From contig NZ_JPRM01000024.1 of assembly GCF_000737695.1 (NCBI RefSeq), positions 141,178 through 205,177 of the forward strand: a DNA stretch of 64,000 bases, read 5' to 3'. This document shows positions 55,792 to 63,948 of this stretch, one piece after another; positions within the stretch are counted from its first letter, which is position 1, and every line of letters starts with the position of its first letter. Below the pieces are notes generated by a model. The model made no database searches. It was given only the letters and a program-made list of their open reading frames with translations, and was not told the DNA's origin. Origin of the DNA: Flavobacterium hydatis (lineage in GTDB: Bacteria; Bacteroidota; Bacteroidia; Flavobacteriales; Flavobacteriaceae). The position numbers and the translations under genes were made by a program.

Positions 55792-56448
55792 TCAAGCTAT
55801 GTTATTAAGGTTTAACTCTATTTTTCCAACGATTATTTTTCCATCAGGTTGGTGGAGAGTACATTTAAATCCAAATGATTCGTAAAAAGGAATAAGCCAA
55901 TTAAAACTCTCGAAATCTACATTTGACAGATCACCAGTTATGTATGCAATATTTTCTTCAAGTGCCTTTTTTATTACAAAGTCCATAAGTACCCTACCAT
56001 ATCCTTTTCCTTTTTCACTTATTTCGGACTGGAAATCACATATCTTGAGTACTTCTCCCATTTTTTTGAAACTCATAGAAGAATCACATTTTTTACTATT
56101 TCCGCTTTCACCTAACAATCTTATAGTGTCAAATATTTTCTTTTTTGAATATTTAATAACAGTAAACTCGTTGTTTTTAGTTATTAGAAGCTCATAAGTT
56201 TTATTTCTATCATCCTTTATGATCTCTCTGAATCTATTGAATCTTGCTATTAAAGCATTATTTTCAGTGACGATATTTTCTTTTTCATTTTTTAACATAT
56301 CATATTTTTTATGTAATGCGGAAAAAGAATCTCGCTCTTCTTTTATCTCGTTTTTTAAAATGAATCGTGACATTCTTTTCAACATCTCTTCTAATATAAA
56401 AAACAATAATCTAAACGGAAGCAACAATAATGTGTCTTTAATTTTCAT
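55792..56448 (-). CDS. GNAT-domain protein with membrane/coiled-coil N-terminus
   Basis: A 218-residue protein. Residues 1-25 are hydrophobic/amphipathic (LLLLPFRLLFFILEEML), followed by a coiled coil (about 35-75). The C-terminal half resembles GNAT acetyltransferases: an acetyl-CoA pyrophosphate loop EKGKGYGRVLMDFVIKKA (Q/RxxGxG/A-like) and NWLIPFYESFGFK. It is single, bounded by MITE-like elements. Substrate unknown; GNAT assignment rests on motif similarity. Confidence 0.65.
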   Translation of the reverse strand: MKIKDTLLLLPFRLLFFILEEMLKRMSRFILKNEIKEERDSFSALHKKYDMLKNEKENIVTENNALIARFNRFREIIKDDRNKTYELLITKNNEFTVIKYSKKKIFDTIRLLGESGNSKKCDSSMSFKKMGEVLKICDFQSEISEKGKGYGRVLMDFVIKKALEENIAYITGDLSNVDFESFNWLIPFYESFGFKCTLHQPDGKIIVGKIELNLNNIA

Positions 56449-56555
56449 AATCCAAATTATAGTTAAAAAGTAAAAGTCATATTCTAGTTTTAATAATGGT
56501 AAGCAATATACACATTAAAAAACTTAAGGAAACATAAATTCATTCCTATTACGGT

Positions 56556-56700
56556 TTCCCAATCACGCGGATTTGTAATCCGTGCCAACAAAGTATAGAT
56601 TAACAGATTTAAAAAAAGAAAATCTAGTTTTTATTAATATTAGGAACGGGCACGGAAAGAATTTCCGCGCTATCGTTTCGTATATCCTAACGATCGGGTT
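56556..56700. repeat. MITE/REP-like element, copy 2
   Basis: Head ACGCGGATTTGTAATCCGTG at 56565, tail GCACGGAAAGAATTTCCGCG ending near 56670, and a trailing CGATCGGGTTT that complements the leading cccaatca region. Same orientation as copy 1. Confidence 0.8.
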
Positions 56701-56732
56701 TAACGGTACAGAATAGAGTTGTTTTCATAATT

Positions 56733-59700
56733 TTAATTATAGTCGTTATTCTTTATTTCGTAAAACACTTTATTTTGTGGTGTCACCAAAACTACTTTTT
56801 TACCTTGTTTACATTCAAAATATCCCTTCTCTATATATCTGATATCATCATAAATAAGTGAAATAATTATGGAATTCGATAAATCTACCACTCCTTGTTT
56901 TTGTTCTTTGGAAACGATAGCGAAATTTGTCCTTTCAAGGATTTTATAATCATCATAGTCTTTATTATTTTCCGATTTTGTTTTATCATTTTCCTGATTT
57001 GCAGGAGTAATTTCATACGGATTACGGTCATTATCAATTAGGTTTCCATAATAATCAATTCGTCCCTTTTTTCCATCTTTTATAAAGGTATAGCACCAAT
57101 ATGGAAGATTTTTTTCTCTATACAATGTATCGCATTCAATTGAAAATTGTTTTTCTCCATATCTTCCATACATTGTGCGGGTTTTATTCTTCCGGCCTTG
57201 GATCTCTTCTGTTTCTGAAAAATTTAAATCATCTTGTTCTATCGGAATTATTACGCGACCGCTCAGAAAATCTAAGATTCCTTTTTTCTTATTTTTTGTA
57301 ACGACCAATACTTTTCGTTGTTCCATAGATCTTTTGTTAAAATCAATATCTTTAATAGCATCGTAAACAAATTCATGAAGCATCTGATTTTTATTGGTAA
57401 GCACCCCATATTTAGTACCTCTTTTAGCAATGAAATTGATATTGTCCGGCGTATATAAGCTATCATTTACAAAAGGTATTAATACACTTTCGTTTGCATC
57501 AATTACCCCATATTTATTATTCCTTTTGACTATAAAAAGTGTAGTGCGTAAAAAAGGATCGTAATTACGATCATAATGCTCCATTGTTTTTGAATCTTCA
57601 AAAATCAAGCGACCATATTTACTATATTTAATCATTTTCACACTATGATTTTTATCGTCATATTGCCTATCTGAATAACCTCCATCAATGTCCTCACTAA
57701 ATTTTGTTGCTATAGTTTCTAAATCTATTTTTTGCGTTTTTAAATTCAGCAGCTTAATGGTGTTACCGTCCCTAAGTATCAAATGATGATTGACGGTTAT
57801 ATCACTAAAATCAAATTTCCAATTGGCAGGCACTATAAACGAAACTATTTTTTTGTTTTCTGGGCCTAGAATATCTACTTTGTCTTTGGTTTTGCAAATG
57901 AATATTTTGTTGACATATTCTAAAATAACATCTCTTTTTTCTTTGTTGCACCAAACACTATTATAATTTTCAAATGGAAAAATGATTTCATCATATTTGT
58001 TGTCTGCCGGCATTAAAACTTTTCCGTCAAAGTTGACTATACCATATTTATTGCTTTTGGCATCGGTCTTAAACTTAAATAAACTAAAAATTATCTTTTG
58101 ACTTTCAGTAACTTGATTTCTTTCTTTATCATTTTGATAATAATAATCTACTACCGGATACTTGAACTTGGCAATTTCCAATTTATCGTTAATAGCTCCG
58201 TACAGATCTTTATCATTATAGATGAAAAAATTATTTTTATATGAAACTATTGGATATGGAATTTGATGCATATTCAAATCCGCATCAAAAAATACTTGTT
58301 TTTTGTCGGCAGTGTTTGCGAAAATAAATTTTTGATCATTTTGTGAATAAGTATAACGTGCCAATATTGCTCCCGAATCCTTTCCGTTTTGAAGATTGTA
58401 TAATCCGTATCGACCTAATTTATCCTGATAACCAAGAATAATATTGTGGATATCAGTTCGGATATTATTGCAATTATCCAATACCTTGGTAAGTGTATCT
58501 CCCTGTATTTTCAACAAGGATATTTTGTAATCATAAATTTGTCTCCCATTATCAAAATAGGTAATGTTTTGATGATTTACTTTTTCAGAAATAATATAAT
58601 AGTATGTTTTTATGGAATCATTTCGGATAATCAATCTTTCTATTATATCCTGAATTATAAAAGGGTAAATGCTTTGTCCTTTGCTATTATACAGACCATA
58701 ATTATTATCTTTATTTTTTACTTCAAATACAAGCGATTCTTCTCTTTTTTCGCTATAGCTTGGACTCGGATAAATAAAAATATTTTCATATTTTATGGGT
58801 AAAACTTCTTTTCCATTAATATCCAACAAACCTTCAAGCGATTTAGAATCTTTTATATCATTTCCAGCTAAAAAAATATTTTTACTAGCGCGTTCTATAT
58901 ATGAGTATTGAGCCTTTAGAATTTCTTTACCATCAGCATCCTCAATACCATATTTATTATTTTGTTTAAATAATTGTCGATCTGTGTAACTATCATTCAG
59001 TCCATCAAACGCATTTTGGCTTGATACATATTCTTTAGGATTATTATCCTTTGAATCGTGGTATAATTCACCATTTAATTTATAAAGGGTCTTTTTTTTG
59101 TTATGATAAGCTGCTATAAGCAAATCCTGCGCTTTAGAATAATCTCTACATACAAAATCATACTGTGGTTTTTCTATTTTTTTATTATTCAAAATAGTAA
59201 ACCCCCATTTGTTTTTTACCCTATAAAACAACACCTCTTTGTAATAGTTATTATTGCTAAAACTTTTAATTTCATCATATTCATTATCCAATAGCTTTTT
59301 CCCATCCAATAGTCTTGCGCCAAACTTATTTTTACTTTTAGTAATGAAAATATAGTATTTCGAAAATTCTTTTTGTTCTACAACAGGCTCTGGAAAGAAA
59401 AGATTCGAGTCCTTACCTTTTAAAAATGTATTTCCCATATTCGAAATCGAATCATAAACAGGTTCTGTATAATACTCAAAATTGCTAAAGTTATAAACCC
59501 CCGCTTTGTTGTCTTTTTTTACAATTAAATATTTATTTTTTAAAAGAACTTCTTTGGATTCGACAAAATTTTCTTTGCTAAAAATAATCTCTGACAAAAT
59601 ATTCTCATCCTGACTTTCTTTTGTATAAGAATCAAAAACATCCTTGATCAATTGGTTCGTTTGCGGACGGTAAATAGAAAGGTGATTGCCGATGTGTAAA

Positions 59701-60470
59701 ATAAAATATTGTGATTCCTTTTCTTCAGCATAATTCGGATACATTTCTTCATAAGAATCAATAGAATCAACTAAAACTTCATTGTTTTTTAAATTGATAA
59801 ATTTCCATTTACCATCTTTTTTAGCCAATAGCAGGTTATTTCTATACAGTATAGCAGAAGAACACTCAAAAATCAGTTTACAGTTTAAATCATAAATGCC
59901 AATGGTTTCCTGAGTTTTTGAATTTTTGTCCAAATCGGTTACGATAAAATATTCTAACGTCCCCTGCAAACCATTGTGATAAGTAAAATAATCTTCGCTG
60001 GTTGTAATTTTCTGATTTTTAAATGGTATTACAATTTTTCCAGTTTTATCAAGAAGTGCTTGCTGATTATTTTTAATGACCACAAAAAAATTAAATTTAT
60101 CATCGCACAAAGCTAAAATCCAATCGTAAATAGGTGCAATCACATAACTATTTGTCTTTCTATTAAAAACACCTTCAGATACAATATTTACCGTTTGTAC
60201 TCTAACTTTAATGTTCAAGGTATCATTATCGGATATGCTATATTTCTCCGAAAAATTATGATTGAGAATCGAAGTAATATGCTCTTTCCAAACACCAATA
60301 TTGGTATTTTGTAAAAGTTCCTTATCTTTTATTTTATCAAATGTTTTAAGAGATTCATTAAATTTTCCTTCATTGTAAAACTGCATGGCTTGCTTTCTCA
60401 AAGCTTCGCTATTTTGGGAGAAACTAATTAAAGGCAGTAAGGCAAATAATATTAGTAATATTTTTTTCAT
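56733..60470 (-). CDS. Giant secreted WG-repeat protein
   Basis: A 1245-residue protein. The signal peptide (about 1-19, ending ISFSQ) is followed by a TPR-like helical start (EALRKQAMQFYNEGKFNESLKTF). Then come many beta-rich WG-type repeats, typically KxGxxxxxGKxxLPxxYDxI (for example NKYGIEDADGKEILKAQYSY and NKYGVIDANESVLIPFVND). WG repeats form solvent-exposed beta structures with largely unknown function. There is no type IX C-terminal sorting domain. The start is ATG 60470; an upstream in-frame start would place the signal peptide internally. Confidence 0.85.
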   Translation of the reverse strand: MKKILLILFALLPLISFSQNSEALRKQAMQFYNEGKFNESLKTFDKIKDKELLQNTNIGVWKEHITSILNHNFSEKYSISDNDTLNIKVRVQTVNIVSEGVFNRKTNSYVIAPIYDWILALCDDKFNFFVVIKNNQQALLDKTGKIVIPFKNQKITTSEDYFTYHNGLQGTLEYFIVTDLDKNSKTQETIGIYDLNCKLIFECSSAILYRNNLLLAKKDGKWKFINLKNNEVLVDSIDSYEEMYPNYAEEKESQYFILHIGNHLSIYRPQTNQLIKDVFDSYTKESQDENILSEIIFSKENFVESKEVLLKNKYLIVKKDNKAGVYNFSNFEYYTEPVYDSISNMGNTFLKGKDSNLFFPEPVVEQKEFSKYYIFITKSKNKFGARLLDGKKLLDNEYDEIKSFSNNNYYKEVLFYRVKNKWGFTILNNKKIEKPQYDFVCRDYSKAQDLLIAAYHNKKKTLYKLNGELYHDSKDNNPKEYVSSQNAFDGLNDSYTDRQLFKQNNKYGIEDADGKEILKAQYSYIERASKNIFLAGNDIKDSKSLEGLLDINGKEVLPIKYENIFIYPSPSYSEKREESLVFEVKNKDNNYGLYNSKGQSIYPFIIQDIIERLIIRNDSIKTYYYIISEKVNHQNITYFDNGRQIYDYKISLLKIQGDTLTKVLDNCNNIRTDIHNIILGYQDKLGRYGLYNLQNGKDSGAILARYTYSQNDQKFIFANTADKKQVFFDADLNMHQIPYPIVSYKNNFFIYNDKDLYGAINDKLEIAKFKYPVVDYYYQNDKERNQVTESQKIIFSLFKFKTDAKSNKYGIVNFDGKVLMPADNKYDEIIFPFENYNSVWCNKEKRDVILEYVNKIFICKTKDKVDILGPENKKIVSFIVPANWKFDFSDITVNHHLILRDGNTIKLLNLKTQKIDLETIATKFSEDIDGGYSDRQYDDKNHSVKMIKYSKYGRLIFEDSKTMEHYDRNYDPFLRTTLFIVKRNNKYGVIDANESVLIPFVNDSLYTPDNINFIAKRGTKYGVLTNKNQMLHEFVYDAIKDIDFNKRSMEQRKVLVVTKNKKKGILDFLSGRVIIPIEQDDLNFSETEEIQGRKNKTRTMYGRYGEKQFSIECDTLYREKNLPYWCYTFIKDGKKGRIDYYGNLIDNDRNPYEITPANQENDKTKSENNKDYDDYKILERTNFAIVSKEQKQGVVDLSNSIIISLIYDDIRYIEKGYFECKQGKKVVLVTPQNKVFYEIKNNDYN

Positions 60471-60564
60471 GCAGTTATAATAAATTAGTAACATTTTTTT
60501 GAAATACTTTTTTAGTTTTTGCTGTTCAATTTCAACCATAATAATGTCTCTTTTTGTTTTTCTA

Positions 60565-60700
60565 TACCCGACCGCGCGGATTTGTAATCCGTGCCTGCAA
60601 AATATATCTTAACAGATTTAAAAAAAGAAAATCAGTTTTTTATTAATATAGGAACGGGCACGGAAAGATTTTCCGTAGTCACGTTGTGTATATATGAGCG
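60565..60700. repeat. MITE/REP-like element, copy 3
   Basis: Head GCGCGGATTTGTAATCCGTG at 60574 and tail GCACGGAAAGATTTTCCG ending near 60676, with the same middle as copies 1 and 2. It lies between the WG-repeat and DUF4833 genes. Confidence 0.8.
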
Positions 60701-60736
60701 ATTGACCAACCTTTAACGTATCCAAATATAGCTATC

Positions 60737-61315
60737 TCATTTTAATAACATTCTTTCCGTAATTATTTTATTTGAGGAAGTCTCAATTCCGGTAACTTCG
60801 GCATACTTTATATTTGGTAACCAAAAAGAACCTCCTTCAATGCGTACAAATATTTTTTCTACTTGTATTTTTTTCTGATTTACACTTACAAAAACATGAT
60901 ATTTTTGATCTGAATCTATCTTTTTCAAGGTTAAGGGTAACTTTTTGTACGATACAAATTGAAGTTCAAATTCTTCGTTATCCAGGGTTTTACTTTCTAT
61001 TCCGTATGCATATTTTCGTTGCATATAATTAAAGTCTTTCTTCTCCCCTTTCTCAGCATATCGAATCCAATACGCTTTTATAGGATTGCTTTTGTTTATT
61101 TTTCCATTTTCTTCGTAGTTTATGGTGTAAATAGCGGTATTTGTATTTGGGTCCCGCTGAATATAAAATAGCATATTATCTATATTCTTAGGCGTTGGAA
61201 AATTTAATGGCGATGGATTTTTAGATTGCGCCAATACATTTTCGGAAATTATAGTTACTAAGATCGTTATAACGATTAGTGATTTTGTAAAATATTTAAA
61301 TGAGAATTTATTCAT
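60737..61315 (-). CDS. DUF4833-like secreted protein
   Basis: A 192-residue protein with a signal peptide (about 10-29, ending VLAQ). The mature domain has DNMLFYIQRDPNTNTAIYTINYE, PIKAYWIRYAEKGE and ERKYAYGIE-like segments, which I recognise as DUF4833. Function unknown. An upstream in-frame start at 61348 would add 11 residues; MNKFSF at 61315 is preferred because the signal N-region then has normal length. Confidence 0.72.
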   Translation of the reverse strand: MNKFSFKYFTKSLIVITILVTIISENVLAQSKNPSPLNFPTPKNIDNMLFYIQRDPNTNTAIYTINYEENGKINKSNPIKAYWIRYAEKGEKKDFNYMQRKYAYGIESKTLDNEEFELQFVSYKKLPLTLKKIDSDQKYHVFVSVNQKKIQVEKIFVRIEGGSFWLPNIKYAEVTGIETSSNKIITERMLLK

Positions 61316-61354
61316 AAACGAAATATTTATATGAAGTGTTGAGTGCATTATTTT

Positions 61355-61635
61355 AACACATAGTCCCGAAGCACGATGTCATTAACTTAAAAAAAATCAA
61401 TAATGTCGAATAAATCTCTGCCAAAATCACAAAGGTTTGTCATTTCGACGCAGGAGAAATCTCTACGAGAAGCTCGACAAAGATTGGATTTGCGTTGCAG
61501 AGTTACTTACGGAGATTTCTCCTGCGTCGAAATGACAATATTGTGTTTAAACTTTGCGTCTCAGCGACTTTGCGTGATTAATTTTATTTTTTAAAAAGCT
61601 TAACATAATAACATCGTGCTTCGGGACTATGTGTT
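61355..61635. repeat. Nested perfect inverted repeats (two palindromic elements, one inside the other)
   Basis: The outer arms, 61355-61379 and 61611-61635, are exact reverse complements over 25 bases (starting AACACATAGTCCCG). The inner arms, 61437-61462 and 61513-61538, are exact over 26 bases (starting TTGTCATTTCGACG). The inner element is the same family as 13131-13256. The 319-base gap has no gene. Confidence 0.9.
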
Positions 61636-61667
61636 GAATAGAAAACACTTAATTGGTTATTTATACG

Positions 61668-62099
61668 CTAATCTGATTTAATTACATTTTGCTTTTTGTT
61701 TATTTTAAAAACCCAATATTTAATCAGTGGATAATTAAATCCATAAGAAACAAAGCTGTCCGTGATTAATCTTCCGATTCTATAATCGATTTGAAATACT
61801 TTTTGCAAAATAAGCGTGCCAAATGATTTTAAGGAAATGCTTCCCAATACAACCAAAGCGAATTTAAAAAGTTGACTATTGATGTGGCTGCTATAACCGG
61901 ATTGATTTTTAAATACCCAAAATCTATTGATGCTGAAATTGATAATTGCGCCAACGGTTCCGGAGATTAGAATAGAAAAAGTAAAATGCAGTTTGAATAC
62001 TTCTGTTAATAGAATCATTAAACCATAATCGGTAATACCTCCTACAAATGCCGCAACTTGTGCTTGCAGAAAAATCAAAATGGATTTTTTACTGAACAT
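61668..62099 (-). CDS. GtrA-family membrane protein
   Basis: A 143-residue protein with four hydrophobic helices and the family segments AAFVGGITDYGLMILLTEVF, GAIINFSINRFWVFKN and FNYPLIKYWVFK. GtrA-like proteins are thought to help move lipid-linked sugars across membranes. It starts 1 base after the CDP-alcohol phosphatidyltransferase stop, so it is the last gene of a tight operon. Confidence 0.85.
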   Translation of the reverse strand: MFSKKSILIFLQAQVAAFVGGITDYGLMILLTEVFKLHFTFSILISGTVGAIINFSINRFWVFKNQSGYSSHINSQLFKFALVVLGSISLKSFGTLILQKVFQIDYRIGRLITDSFVSYGFNYPLIKYWVFKINKKQNVIKSD

Positions 62100-62100
62100 T

Positions 62101-62787
62101 TCAGTCTTGGTTTTTATCTTTTAAATCACCCAATTGTAAAAGTTTTAAGCTATCAATAGTATTTATTATAAATAATATAACAGAGATTAAGCTAGCCAAA
62201 TAGGTTATTGATCCGTGAAATAAAACTTCTATAATTAAAATTAAAGCAATGATAAATCTAAGTTCCGTTGGGCCAACAAAGCCAGAATCTATACTGTATT
62301 CATCTGTAATTTTGTAGCGTAACTGACTGATGATAATTGACCAGCCATACAATGCGACAAAAGCAAAGGCTAATACTTGCGTGCCATTTTTAGCATAAAT
62401 GTAGTAGCCAAAGCCTATAAGTACAATACCAATCCAATCGGCAATAATATCGAGTGCAAAACCATACCAACGACGTGGAATATTTCTATAATAAGCCAAT
62501 CTTCCATCTAAAGAATCGCCTAACCAATTTATTACCAAACCGATAATACCCAAAAGCAAATACCAACTTGTGAAATAAGTACCCAAAACAAAGGCTAAAA
62601 AAATTAATCCAGAACCAAACGTACCAATTAAAGTAAGTACGTTTGGCGAAATGAATTTAGGTACTTTTGGAAGCAAAAATACAATCGTTAACTGTTCTGC
62701 TCTTTTTAAAATATTAGTTCGCTTACGGTCTGAAAATGTTCTTTGTGCAATTGTACTATAATCTTCAATCTGTATTTCTTTTCCCAT
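62101..62787 (-). CDS. CDP-alcohol phosphatidyltransferase family protein
   Basis: A 228-residue integral membrane transferase. The motif D91-x2-D94-G95-x2-A98 (GDSLDGRLAYY) to G109-x3-D113-x3-D117 (GFALDIIAD) fits CDP-alcohol phosphotransferases. The usual Arg after A98 is Tyr, with an Arg two residues later. About five to six helices follow. It should join a CDP-activated lipid to an alcohol headgroup, but the acceptor is unknown. Operon position: its ATG overlaps the preceding small ORF's stop, and GtrA follows after 1 base. Confidence 0.82.
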   Translation of the reverse strand: MGKEIQIEDYSTIAQRTFSDRKRTNILKRAEQLTIVFLLPKVPKFISPNVLTLIGTFGSGLIFLAFVLGTYFTSWYLLLGIIGLVINWLGDSLDGRLAYYRNIPRRWYGFALDIIADWIGIVLIGFGYYIYAKNGTQVLAFAFVALYGWSIIISQLRYKITDEYSIDSGFVGPTELRFIIALILIIEVLFHGSITYLASLISVILFIINTIDSLKLLQLGDLKDKNQD

Positions 62788-62939
62788 TAATAGCGTAATA
62801 TTTGTAAGCCAGATAGTATAGCTAATTCTAGTTTTACAATTTTTAGTTTTACTTTTCTTTGACTATTTTTAAAAAAATCTGCGGTACTCTTTAGCTTACC
62901 TGATCTAACCAGATAACTAAATGCGATAATAAACAGCAT
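62787..62939 (-). CDS. 50-residue small ORF in the lipid operon
   Basis: An ORF of 50 codons, starting MLFIIAFSYLVRSGKLKST and ending QILRY. Its stop overlaps the next start codon as TAATG, and it begins 2 bases after the dioxygenase stop. The N-terminus is short and hydrophobic; the rest is basic. The tight spacing on both sides supports a real gene, but no homologue is known to me. Confidence 0.5.
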   Translation of the reverse strand: MLFIIAFSYLVRSGKLKSTADFFKNSQRKVKLKIVKLELAILSGLQILRY

Positions 62940-62941
62940 AA

Positions 62942-63748
62942 TTATTTAACAATACCAGCAAAACGTTGATAAAAAACCGTTGGGCTATTTTCATTTTTAG
63001 GAGCATATTTTCCGGCTATAATCGGAATGTAAATAACTCTTCTTCTGCTTTCTTCGCCACTAATAGATGATTCTGCAACTCTGTGCCACAAACGGCCATC
63101 GTGAATGGTTAAATCTCCAGCTTCGGGATTGATAGAAACTTCCTCTGAATCGGGTTTATTATCTAAAAAGTATTTTTTACGGAAAAGCATTTGATAAATA
63201 CTTTGTTTGTGAGTCCCCGGAATGATTTTAAGACCCCCGTTTTCAGGTTTTAAAGTACTTAAGTGAATACCCACATTTAGCATTGGGTTTAATTTGGCAC
63301 CATAAAAAATATCTCTCAAACCATCTGTATGCCAGCCCATTTTAGTAAACTTACTTTCTGGCCCATTGATATAATGATTGAAAACCATTCCGTCTTTTTC
63401 TTCGGTTCCTAATCTTGCGCCATCACCTGCCAATTGTAATAAACTATTAAATCTTGGATCAAGCAAAAGACCGCTTAAGGTTTGATGATGTTGATTAATA
63501 AAAGCAAAACGTTGTACAATTGGAGAGCCATCTAAGTCTTTTCCGTATTTAATAGGAACACCATTTACTTTTTGAAGATCGTTTTCAATCCAATTTTGCT
63601 CTACTTGTTTCGAGGCGTCAATGATTGATGAAACGGTTTCCTGATTTATAAACTTTTTGAAATGTATGAAGCCATGTTCGTTAAAAAACGCAATTTGCTC
63701 ATTAGTTAATTGCTCCGTAAGGGTAAAGGTTTTATAAGAAGATACCAT
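62942..63748 (-). CDS. Phytanoyl-CoA dioxygenase (PhyH) family oxygenase
   Basis: A 268-residue Fe(II)/2-oxoglutarate oxygenase. The metal triad is likely H140-x-D142 (GWHTDGLRD) and H221 (DGRLWHRVAES), with Arg about 235 for 2-oxoglutarate (EESRRRVIYIPI). Family members hydroxylate lipids or small molecules. It is first in the operon that runs through the small ORF and the CDP-alcohol phosphatidyltransferase to GtrA. A short ORF with six Cys codons overlaps its start region. Confidence 0.85.
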   Translation of the reverse strand: MVSSYKTFTLTEQLTNEQIAFFNEHGFIHFKKFINQETVSSIIDASKQVEQNWIENDLQKVNGVPIKYGKDLDGSPIVQRFAFINQHHQTLSGLLLDPRFNSLLQLAGDGARLGTEEKDGMVFNHYINGPESKFTKMGWHTDGLRDIFYGAKLNPMLNVGIHLSTLKPENGGLKIIPGTHKQSIYQMLFRKKYFLDNKPDSEEVSINPEAGDLTIHDGRLWHRVAESSISGEESRRRVIYIPIIAGKYAPKNENSPTVFYQRFAGIVK

Positions 63749-63834
63749 GATAATATAGATTTAATAAATGAAATAATATAGTTTTTAATTTTATCTAAAA
63801 TAGAATAACAACAACAGCAACAACACATTCGCAT
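63706..63834 (-). CDS. Candidate polycysteine leader ORF overlapping the dioxygenase start
   Basis: The frame begins MRMCCCCCCYSILDKIKNY (ATG 63834; a longer form from ATG 63846 is possible) and ends at 63706, 42 bases inside the dioxygenase gene in another frame. Six consecutive Cys codons (63808-63825 on the minus strand) are striking in an AT-rich leader. It may be a leader peptide sensing cysteine supply, or chance. Placed downstream of a good promoter. Confidence 0.35.
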   Translation of the reverse strand: MRMCCCCCCYSILDKIKNYIISFIKSILSWYLLIKPLPLRSN

Positions 63835-63918
63835 GTTGGCGTACATTCGGTTTTCAGATAAATTAAGCCTATTTTTTTCTTTATTTGACATACTCTATAG
63901 AATTAGTAGAATTTAATA

Positions 63919-63948
63919 CAAACTTAACATAATTTTTCTTTTTACAAA
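63919..63948 (-). promoter_or_regulatory. Promoter of the dioxygenase/lipid operon
   Basis: On the minus strand, TTTG (63948-63945), 18 bases, TAAGTTTG (63926-63919). This is a good TAnnTTTG promoter, about 170 bases before the dioxygenase ATG, leaving room for the Cys-rich leader. Confidence 0.6.

Noticed and set aside
56733..60470. Type IX secretion cargo
   Set aside because: No C-terminal sorting domain (no typical terminal beta-domain with conserved Gly/Lys motif) could be seen; the protein ends YEIKNNDYN.
61403..61594. 63-codon ORF inside the nested repeats
   Set aside because: It is made entirely of the palindromic repeats; no coding signature.
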